Shown here piece after piece: positions 35,925 to 45,469 of a stretch of DNA of 64,000 nt. The position numbers and the translations under genes are program-made. How positions within the stretch are numbered: the first letter of the stretch is position 1; each line of letters opens with the position of its first letter. Source of the stretch: Epiperipatus broadwayi (Eukaryota; Onychophora; Udeonychophora; Euonychophora; Peripatidae); the NCBI GenBank assembly GCA_028023455.1, contig JAQFVV010012418.1:9605244-9669243 (forward strand), given 5' to 3'. Below the pieces are notes generated by a model. It saw only the letters and a program-made list of their open reading frames with translations, had not been told where the DNA came from and searched no databases.

Positions 35925-38900
35925 TAGATTTCAAAGAACACATAAAAATTCACAGTTTCGACACTAGTACCTTGATTCTCTTTTTATTTTTTCCATCAGG
36001 AGTTTTTCTTGAACAGCCAACTGGGGTTAAGTGGAATAAGGCTGGGAAAGAATCCATCAATGATTTGAAGAGGAAAATCAATAGCACTAGCTTTACTAAA
36101 ATTGGAGATGGGAATGGAACCAGAATATTTTGAATAATCTGCTTAATGATTTGCAGGTTGAACTTTAAAAGTTCAAATTCACTACTACAATGCTTGTTGT
36201 ATAAAACACATGCATTCCATAGAGCTTGAGCTTGGTCTATAATATGCCTAAATATTTTTTTATAATATTTTTATTGCTGATTTTAGTAGTTGTTTGGTAA
36301 TCAGACAGCTTTTGATCACAGCTATTAACTCCATCCAGACCATTATTGTAATCTAAAACTACAGTATGTTTTTTCACTTCCCCATCTATTCTTTTCAATT
36401 CTTGTGGAAGTGCCATGAATAGTTCTCATTAGGTAAACTGATTTTCTGTCCCGCCATTTCAAAGCCATTATTTTTTCTGCTGAAAAGCCTGGATAGTGCT
36501 TTTTTATTTATGTTTTTGAATTCTTCTGGTAGACATTTTCTTCTTTTATTGACAGTGCCATAAAGGGTATGTCTTATTTTTTACAAATATGTCTGCCAGG
36601 CCAGGTGACATTTACCAATTCTTGACAGTGACATAGTATCCTTTGCTTAAGTATTCATCCCCATCAAATGAAAAACACTTTTTGTGTTAACAGGTAAAAT
36701 GATATACTTTTTTTTGTATACTGTTTCAACTCCAGCATACAAAAGAAAGTCACAAATATAGCCCCTTGCAACCTCACAAAGGACAATTTTTTTTATATCA
36801 AAATGGATCCTCTCCTTAGCATTGTATGTTTTTCAGTCCAGATATCTTTAGTAGAGTATCAAACTCTCATCTCTAGTATAACGATCGAAATGAAAGTGAA
36901 GATTGAATCTAACCGCAAAAACAATATCTGCAACTACCAGGGCGCCATCTAGGCATTTGAGCCTAGAAAAATTTATAAAGTAGGCAGATATGCGCTGTTA
37001 AGATTCCACTTTATTTAAATATTCCGATCGTTAGCCCAAGTCACTAGCTCAGCGGAGACGCAGAGATAAAAATCTATATCTTAATTTATATCTTAAATAT
37101 CAATAAATAAAAGCCACTGCCAGAAATTAACACATAAAAATATTTATTTACGCACATATAAAATAACATTTAAATTTTGAGGAATAAGTTTAACATTTTA
37201 GATTTTTATATTAACTTTTAATTTTACATTTAACTAAGTTTCAATGAGTTTAATATTTTATTTAGCTAGTCAAGTATGAATAGACTACATAGATCTGCAT
37301 TTGAAAAGAAAATATTCTTCCCTGATTTAACCTTAGGCAACAAATTTCTCAACCAAACTGGTGCCAATCCATCTGATACATTCATGTATTCAATGTAGCA
37401 TGATACGACAACACACAATACTATACTGTCAGGAATGTACATCTGAACAATAAGTAGAAATAGAGAAGACATTGACTCTCCACCAACAGGAATGTGACAT
37501 CTGTTGGTGAGTAGAACAATAAACAAAAAACTCCATAGGAATGGACTGCGGTCTTCTGCCGACTTACAAACCCATCCATAGGCAAACAGAAGGTGTGTGA
37601 CATATATATGCAATCCTTCCTGAAGCGGATCTCATACTACATCTACAATTACACAAATATATCCAATCCATTGAACCAATTCAACTACAAATGAATAACC
37701 TAAGATTACCCCTCCCTAATATAACTTTACAAAACTATATAGCCATTCACGCCCGACTTAAATTTAACATTTAGATACGTTCACACAAATGAATTTTATA
37801 AAATTTGTTTTAAAATGTTGAGTATAGATCAGCTGCACAGATTCCACGGTCAAAAACATCCCAAATTAAACACAACCGATCAAAATACAAAGTCATCGAT
37901 AAGCGTCACTTGCATAGGGAATATACAAATCCCATTAGCATTCATCGTAAGATGTTTGCAGTGATATCGTTGACCCATATATTGTGATCAAATGTGAAAA
38001 CCACAACATGATCAACCGCTAACGAATCTATGCAACGTCTATACCCAACTTAAATGTAATGCATTTAATAATTTCTACAATAAATATTACTACAAATAAA
38101 AATAATAAAATGGAAATGATTTTAGCAAAACTTAACTATATAAATTTAAACAATCAATTATTAATTTGAAAATCAAATAAGAGTTCATTTTAGAATTTAA
38201 ATTAGCTGAATCTTTAAAAAAAAAATCAATGACGAAAGTTCTTAATTACTTTTTCTGGTTGTTGTTAATTTGTAAAGTTCATAGCTCACGGTAGAAGAGT
38301 CCAGGTTTCTGCTTTTAATTCCCGCGACGCCTCCATTGGAAGATAATGTTCTGGAGATGGCAATAGCTGGTTCAAGGTATCACAGTCTTTTCATTTTTCC
38401 TTTTTAAATAGAGTGTGGTATGTGCGTCCTACCACCTCTCAAACACACAACGCTGGAACTGTCCGAAAAAACTGTATTTCCCTTTTTATATTATCCACAC
38501 GGATTCAATCAACAAAACGTCACTAATCCATCACTTTCGTTAGGGTCCGAGCCAAGGCTTAGTGCTTCCATTGGTCAAGCTAATTTCTTTTTATTTTCTT
38601 ATCTATCTTTCATCAGATCATTTTAATTATACAAGAGCCCAAGGCTAGCTTGCTTTTCAAACAATTTATAAACAATCATTTCCATTTACAGATTACAAGA
38701 ATTAATTAATACCTGTTTTTATTTTTAAATCTTGTACTTTTTTTTTTTTTTTTATAAAAAAGTACGTTCAAATACTTATTTATTTGTTTTTTTAAAAAAA
38801 ATATTTTTAAAGTTTGGCATCTGTGCGAATATATATACGTTTAACAAACATTTTAATTTTAGCGTTTAGTTTTTACTTTTATTTGCGAACTTTAAGTTTT

Positions 38901-39585
38901 TATTTTAAATTAATGTAACGACATATTTATATATCGTTACACTAGGATATATAAAATAGTAATTTTTTTTCTCAAGTACTCCATAAATTCACAGAATTTA
39001 CAGAGCAATGGATTTAGATGATCACAACTAAACTGTTTATTATTAGCAAAATGCAAGTATTGCATGAGAAAGAAATATTTAGTATTTGTCATGAATTGGT
39101 AAAAAATGGGTACTTGAAGTATTGTTCGGTTTGACCAAGACCGTAATTGATGTCTTTCAACATCAATACCCCCCAAAACAGCGGGTGTGTCTCTAGATGT
39201 TGGAATAAGACCTTACTATGCTTGTGCCTCTATTATGGCACTTCTCAGCGTTCTGTTTGATAATATTTTTGAGTAATATATCATCAGATTTTTTTTTGAA
39301 GATTAAAGTTTGGATACCTGTACTTACACAGATAGTTATGCCTGGTTTCTCATTGAGAAGAAACTTTGGTGATGGTGGAGGGATATTTTTCATATCTATT
39401 TTTTTCCATAGCTTAGTGCTATTTTTGTATTCAAACATTCTCTTCATAGTGCTTTTTTGCTCTTCATTTATGCTGTGAAGGTCCATTTTATCTGAGCTCC
39501 CTATACTACCCATTTGTACAAAGTCATGATCAAAATCTGTATCAGACTCATAGTATTGGGAGCTAGTTTCTGGACCACATTCCAT
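35925..39585 (-). pseudogene. piggyBac-family transposase relic, split by a solo LTR
   Basis: The - strand encodes a nearly full-length piggyBac-type (DDE_Tnp_1_7) transposase in two blocks, 39585-38946 and 36872-35925, about 530 codons in all. The N-terminal part is acidic (SDTDFDHDF). Next comes a block ending FFLMQYLHFANNKQF, the family's conserved region before the first catalytic Asp. After the LTR the text continues RDESLILY, carrying that Asp, then VLCEVARGYICDFLLYAG. The site where the second Asp is expected reads TVKNW instead of TxDNW, at about 36640-36615. The region around the third Asp is recognisable as LDYNNGLDGVNSCDQ. In-frame stops occur at several points. The cysteine-rich C-terminus and terminal inverted repeats were not found. 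A dead DNA transposon. Confidence 0.88.
36877..38941 (-). mobile_element. solo LTR (2065 bp) inserted in the piggyBac transposase, CTAG duplications
   Basis: Flanked by CTAG on both sides (36873-36876 and 38942-38945). Removing the LTR and one copy restores the transposase reading order exactly at ILV|RDESLI. On the - strand it starts TGTAACGATATA and ends CGATCGTTATA. Its first 28 bp form a TGTAACGA..TCGTTACA palindrome (38914-38941). A TATA-type box lies near 38490, a leader runs to a donor-like CC|GTGAGC at about 38289, and an acceptor-like CTCCGCTGAGCTAG at about 37045. A hairpin TCTAGGC..GCCTAGA is followed by TGGCGCCCT near 36942. The arrangement repeats that of the LTRs at 6925-9066 and 15383-17239, although the overall sequence is diverged. 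Minus-strand frames at 37266-37613 lack any family resemblance and are not called. Confidence 0.88.
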
Positions 39586-39799
39586 TATTCCTTACAGATA
39601 CAGGAACTAAATTTAAAAATAAGATCATTAATACATATATAATTGATGTTCAAACATTTTGAAATATTTCAATATACAAAATTGATATACATTGTTAACA
39701 GCAAAATATTTTCCAAATACTACTTATATAATTGGATTTAGCACTTATTCATATCAAAAAATATAATATTTCCAATATACATATATATCTAAAATGAGA

Positions 39800-40910
39800 T
39801 CAATAAAATGTTTGACCTACTAAATTATAGATATTTGTACTTGGATTGGTAAAATATTCGACCAATTAATTACAGATAAATATGTAATTGAAATTCTAAC
39901 ACTTCAAAATATTTTTGCTTTTAAAATATGTTTTTTATGTATAACAAAAAAAATTGTAATAATTCAATGTATATGTAAAAGCAAAAATAGAGGTCAGTAA
40001 TATTTGACCTGTACTTTGGTATTAGTTCTGCTATGACATATTACTGTGACGATGTATTACCCTAAGTTTGTGAAGTTTATAATAATGTTTCCAAGTAATG
40101 TGTGGACCAATTTAATTGATAAAATTTGTCCGCAGATCACATTTTAAACATTTGTCCGCAGATCACATGGAGGCATTATTTTAAACATATTGCAAGCTTA
40201 GAATAATATGTCACTGGATGTTATACATCATAGCACATGTAATATGAAAAAATAATGAATTTATATGTTAATTATGGAAAAAAGGCAAAAAGACATTAAA
40301 AAATTAAATAAACAGGTACATCCTTCCCCCTCCTTGCATACTGCAGTGATTTGTTCCATCATAAACCGTGTGTTTGATGTAAAAAAACAAAAACAAAATG
40401 GCGAACTATAACTTTAAGATAATATTTTAAAAATTATTTCAAAAGAAAAATATTTCTTTAGTAAAAATAAATAAAACATAAATATAACAATGTTTAACTA
40501 GAAATGTATTGTTAAATTAAAAAAAAAATACAAATGATGAGAGTCACTGTGGTTGACTGAACTGTGTAATGTGTTCTAGAATGGAAATGAAAGGACAATG
40601 TGTTAATACAAAATCTCACAGGCAGCATGTTTTTTAATCTCGCAGGCCACCACATACATATCTTAATCATTGATATGGATTAGTCATGCCAACATTTTGT
40701 TGCCATGATATCATTAACTTAAACTTTGAATAAATATTACTGGACAAAAATGTCATCGAAGTAATACATCATAGCAAGACTAGTACCGAGGTACCATTTT
40801 ACCTACTAAATTAGATAGATATTGTACTTAAATCAATAAAATATTTGATCTACAAAATTATAAATATGTAATTGAAACTCGTACACTTTGAAATACGTAT
40901 ATTTATGAAA
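39800..40910. repeat. imperfect direct repeat flanking the MITE J relative
   Basis: 39815-39910 and 40805-40905 resemble each other by eye: TACCTACTAAATTA-like start, TAAAATATT, GATCTAC/GACCAAT, AAATATGTAATTGAAA, then ACACTT. A second ATACATCATAGCA segment lies at 40766-40778. This may be two copies of an old element or a partial duplication. Confidence 0.35.
39990..40270. repeat. diverged relative of MITE J, with a duplicated 19 bp segment
   Basis: CTATGACATATTAC and GATGTATTACCCT on the left and ATACATCATAGCACATG on the right echo the ends of element J. The centre repeats ATTTGTCCGCAGATCACAT twice (near 40127 and 40149). It lies just beyond the 5' end of the piggyBac relic. Confidence 0.4.
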
Positions 40911-41719
40911 TAAATAATTACTGTAAGATATTGTAATATTTCAAGACAAAAAAAAATCGGTTTTTATCGATTATTTTTTTGAAATCAGAATTGTAAAAAC
41001 TTTATTTCTTTGCCATATGAAATATTTATAAAATCAAATAAAAATAATAAAAATATTTATTACTTACTTATTATATTGTGTAGTAATAAAAAAATAATTG
41101 GGAAACTTTTTTTTTCTTAAAAAAAAAACAACCCAAAATACTCGATTGGACAAGTTTTTTCTTCTTAAACTGGCAAGCAAATGGAGGGTTTTTTCTTAGT
41201 ATTCACACATGCTTACTAGAAAAAGTAAGAAAATTAATATTGTTCTTTGCTTGTAGCTGCCAACTAGAAAAAATTACTAAAAATACAATGCACTATAAAT
41301 ATATTAATGAATGAATCTCTAAAACTATGAGATTTGGGCCAAATGATAGGAAGATAAAATATCAAAGTTTTCATGGATGCAAATTGTATAATACAGATGT
41401 TGCATAGCTTCTCCACTATGAGATGCTTTGGGAAAGGAAATCCAAAGGTTAATATAGTTTTTAAAATTAATTGTCTGGTTGAATTTTCCAATTTAATAAT
41501 GATTATAAAATAATTACATAATCATTATCTTGTAAACTCACTTTCTTTGAAAATCGTTGAAAGTTTCCTCAGAAAAAGCACTGTTGCCCCTGCTATATAC
41601 ATATATAATAATAAATGTTTTATTAAAATAAGTTATACATATATAATAATTAATAAGTTCACTAAATTAAGTTTTATTAAATGAAATAGACAATAAAAAA
41701 GGAATTTTGTAATTAAATT

Positions 41720-42240
41720 TTGGTATACTACTGATCGGTTGTATTAAAGATAAGCGCTCCAGATTATAAGCTAATTAATGCAGCTAGATTAAAAGTGTTG
41801 ATTTCTAAAAGTAGACAATAGCCGATAATTAATTGGTTTCTGCAACATTCCTTAACAAGAATAAAGAGGGAACAAAAAATAACTATGCAGCACTTGCAGC
41901 GGGGAACTTATTGATTGCACATGAAAGTCAAGAGTATTTAAAGTTAGCAATGGAACAAACCCAGTGATCTCCACTACTGAAGGTTAAAAAGTGGACCTAG
42001 GAACATTGCAGGTCACACCGGTCTATATTATGTTTTTTGTATATCTTCATGGCCAGCGACCGTAAGTTAAAAATAACTGTCTTATAAACTATATATGTAA
42101 TATTAATTATCCGACTAATAATTCTATTAAACTATTTGTCTAATCATTTTGGTTTCTGCTTGTTTATTTACCTGATTGTTAAGCCGAGTGAGTGGCTGCA
42201 CATAGCAGCTCCATAATTTTAAATCATAATATTAACATTA
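41720..42240 (+). other. GC-richer island of unknown nature ending in a donor-like site
   Basis: Composition is clearly more balanced here than in the neighbourhood (for example GCAGCACTTGCAGCGGGG and GGACCTAGGAACATTGCAGG). It ends GCGACC|GTAAGTT, donor-like, as do the leaders of the solo LTRs. No ORF, direct repeat or LTR ends were found. A fragment of another LTR leader is possible. Confidence 0.3.
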
Positions 42241-43438
42241 TCATCCATGACCTGTGGTTTTTTTTTTAAAACTAGATTTTACCATAATGCTTTTATTGAT
42301 ATTAAAGTTGGAAAAAAAAATCTGAAGAGATCCAGCATTTTACAGATTTAGATGTTCTTTGACAGAAGAAAATGGCTGGAGTGCATTCATATCTTTCTGG
42401 TCTAGATTTTAGATAGAAGGATTTCAAGTATAATTTAAAATGAATTTTTGCTCGTTTATAAAGTATTTTTGATTATTTTTTAGTACTAATTGGTTGATTA
42501 TTATTATGAAATACACTGGTAAACTTTCAATTTATTCATTTATGTTTTATTTTTAGAAATAAAAGTTAATAAACTTCACCATAATATAAAAAAAAAAACA
42601 CCCTGGCAGTGTCTATTACATCATTATGTGTCAAAATTAATCTGGTGTTAAAATCTCTTAGTTTTTATAAGAAAATATGAGATTTTAATGTCATTAGCTG
42701 AAAATTACTCCTGTCTATTTTGACTAGAACTTAGCAAATCTTTCATTAAATATTTCTCTATATTTGAACATTTTATTTTTTGCAATTAAATCTTTTTTCT
42801 ATATATTATATAACTAATTTTTAGTTATTAATTACAAATATCATTTTTTGAGTGATAAGAATAGCTAAAATATTAAAAAAGATATATAACCAAAGTTTTT
42901 ACACATGTCGTTTTTAGATGTAATTAACCAATTCAAAAGTTAGAAAAATGTAAAATTAGATATTTCAATTTTAAGTTATTAAAAGAAAGGATATATTTAC
43001 GATTAAGTATCATCAAAGAAAAAAAAAATTCTAGAAATTAATATGTTATTTATTGTTATTAAAATTTTGAATAGTATTTTATTTACCATTTAGACAGAAG
43101 TAATTTTTTTTACTCAATACAAATTGCCTTCTGTTATTGTAACAAACTTTTTAAGAACTGTCTTTTTAAAAATAAAGTGCTTTCAATGTAGTTTTTGATT
43201 TTAAAATAAGTCTTTTATAAAAAGATTGCATCATAACCATTAGTGATGACTGAGCACTACCTTTCCTCTGCTGGTTGTTGCTGTGGTAGGATGTTTGATG
43301 CAATTGAGAATGCAGCTTAAATATGACGAGAGTGTCATCCAACAGATAAATATTTTAATTTAGGCCTTATAAATTTCAAAATATTCTGCAAGTCAATCTA
43401 ATCTTTCTTCATCAAGTCACTCTAAAAATATGAAAAAC

Positions 43439-43897
43439 AAATTTAAATATGCATCACATGATCACATTTCCTATACTAGCACATTAATTGTTGATAAACC
43501 GAGCAAAACTCTCCATACAGTATTGCCACCTGTGCTAAACAGAGTAATCAATGGATGCCAGAAGGCTTGTGCATAAAATCCCTATCCAATGCCTACTCAT
43601 CCAATATCCCCAGACTAGTTATTGAGCTTAGATTGAAAATATTTTTTGGGTTTTCAATTTCATTCTCATAGTTTTGTAGTTAAGTAGAGATAAAAGGTGG
43701 TTGATGCAGTGCTCTCAGATCCAAAGCTCCTCACTGACGAAGGCCACAAGCCAGAAACTAGTCTGGGGATATTGGATGAGTAGGCATTGGATAGGAATTT
43801 TATGCACAAGCCTTCTGGCATCCATTGATTACTCTGTTTAGCACAGGTGGCAATACTGTATGGAGAGTTTTGCTCTGTTTATCAAAAATTTAAATAT
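43439..43897 (-). mobile_element. fold-back retroposon F2 with one-sided tail and 12 bp target duplication
   Basis: The core 43451-43885 is flanked by perfect 12 bp repeats AAATTTAAATAT (43439-43450 and 43886-43897). It consists of a 40 bp tail (43451-43490), a 130 bp arm (43491-43620), a 135 bp spacer and the inverted arm (43756-43885). The arms differ at only about two positions. The tail is present on the left only. The right spacer/arm boundary holds a hammerhead-like motif. There is no ORF. Long variable duplications argue for target-primed retrotransposition. Inverted terminal repeats plus a one-sided tail are the outline of Penelope-like retroelements, here without a gene. Confidence 0.8.
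43727..43768 (+). ncRNA. hammerhead-ribozyme-like motif in F2
   Basis: The + strand holds the hammerhead elements in order. CCTCA forms the 5' side of stem I. CTGACGA is one base from the core CUGAUGA. GGC/GCC makes stem II with a CACAA loop and an A.A flanking pair. GAAAC is followed by a minimal TA-capped helix III. GTC is the cleavage triplet. TGGGG is the 3' side of stem I, pairing with CCTCA over 5 bp including one G.U. Minimal type I hammerheads with a very short helix III are known from metazoan Penelope-like elements and retrozymes. The C in CUGACGA and the weak stem II suggest reduced or lost activity. Assignment is by eye. Confidence 0.5.
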
Positions 43898-45029
43898 AAA
43901 TGGCTCCCCTGAAAAAATCGAAATGCTATCATCATCAAAAATTATATCTATTGCATTAAACTTGGGGTTATTTTTAGCAGTCGAAGCAATTCAGATGATG
44001 TCATTTGTAAAATCTGTTGTCTGTCAAATTCAAAAGGTGAATTTCTTACCAGTAAAATATAGGTCAAATGGAAAATTGAAAATGATGTTTAAGTCATGAA
44101 ATTCTTACTGATTCAATTATTGCCATTTGAAATAAAATCAATGGAAGAATTTTGAGAATTGTAACTGAAAACATGGAAAATCGTAATTTCAGATTAGAAA
44201 ATGCTTAACACAAGTAAATGAATAAAAACATGATTAGATTTTTAATAGATAATGTTATTCTAGAAATTACCACCAATTCGTCAATACTTGATCATATAGG
44301 AAAATTTGTTAATAGTCTCTAAAGAATAATTCCTTCAAATTTATAGAGTGTTTAAATTTAATTGTACATAAGGAGATTATTGATGAATTGTTTGATAGCT
44401 GATGAAAGCACAGCTATTTTGGTAACATATATATATATATATTGTAACAATATTTATAAATTAATATAATATGTATTTGTAATTATTAAATTAATATAAA
44501 AGATATGTATTTGTAACTATAATTTGTAACTATTTTAATATGTCACATTTGTAACCATAATAAATATTTAGATAGGGGAAATTATTAATTATTAGATATA
44601 TGCCTATCCAATCTGTACCATTTGTAACTATATTAATTCATCATAGCATAGATAAAGAAATTATAGAATCACTGTGCCACTTGAAAATATCAGCATTAAA
44701 GATTCTTGGTATTTATTTATATATTGGGGCAGTCATTTGAACAATAAAACATACTGGCCATTGTCATCTAATAAAAATAATATTAAATATAGCAACTGAA
44801 TAAAAGTACCCACTGTGAGATTCCTGGAGTGCCTTATGCTTATCTCCAATACTAGGTTCTTCTAACAAAGAATCCTTCCTATTCTTCTTTCCAAATATAT
44901 AAGACCATTCATGGTCATATGCACACACGGGTGCTATTCATGACAACTTATAAAAAAATATATTTTATAAAACTAATATTATGAAGTTGGAAAGGGATGA
45001 TATCACTCTTTATTCAGTTTAGCTAAGTA

Positions 45030-45095
45030 CATGTGTTTTCCCATGAGCGCCACTAGATTGTTTTCAATCTAGATAAGTATCTATTTATAGTGTAC
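45030..45095 (-). repeat. isolated hairpin plus TGGCGC block, like the LTR 3' ends
   Basis: On the - strand CTATAAATAG is followed by a hairpin CTAGATTG..CAATCTAG and then TGGCGCTCATGGG, close to TGGCGCCCTCATGGTC in the solo LTR at 15383-17239. The rest of an LTR was not found. A small fragment or a chance match. Confidence 0.35.
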
Positions 45096-45374
45096 TTGAG
45101 TTCAAACTCATTCAGTACATATTTATTACACATGACTTGGATGACTATTGAACAAAAATGACATTCTTACATTTTATCTATATTGATAAAATTACAAGAT
45201 CCCAATATTACCAAAGTTTATACTATAGATCAAAGATTCTTATAGACATTGCTAGCTCATTAGCGTATATTGATGAACAGACATGTATAATCCTATTAAT
45301 GGCTTCCAAACAAGCCTGTGAAGACCATTATTGATATTGATGGCCATTTAACTAGATTATTTATCACAATAAAG

Positions 45375-45465
45375 GTAATAATGATGATGATGATAATAAT
45401 ATCATAATAATGATAATAATAGTGATATCATAATAATGATTATAATAGTGATGATGATACCAGCC
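45375..45465 (+). repeat. ATG/ATA trinucleotide microsatellite
   Basis: Interrupted runs of GATGAT, ATAATA and ATCATA triplets over about 90 bp, with near-duplicate ATCATAATAATGAT units. Confidence 0.7.
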
Positions 45466-45469
45466 ATGG

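Noticed and set aside
37266-37613. 115-codon - strand open frame inside the solo LTR
   Set aside because: It lies in the intron-like part of the LTR and resembles no family. No counterpart in the two related LTRs.
39218-39478. 86-codon + strand open frame
   Set aside because: It lies opposite the N-terminal block of the piggyBac transposase, which explains the sequence better.
44390-44420. GCTGATGAAAGCACAGC as a hammerhead core
   Set aside because: No GAAA segment or cleavage triplet follows at a workable distance.
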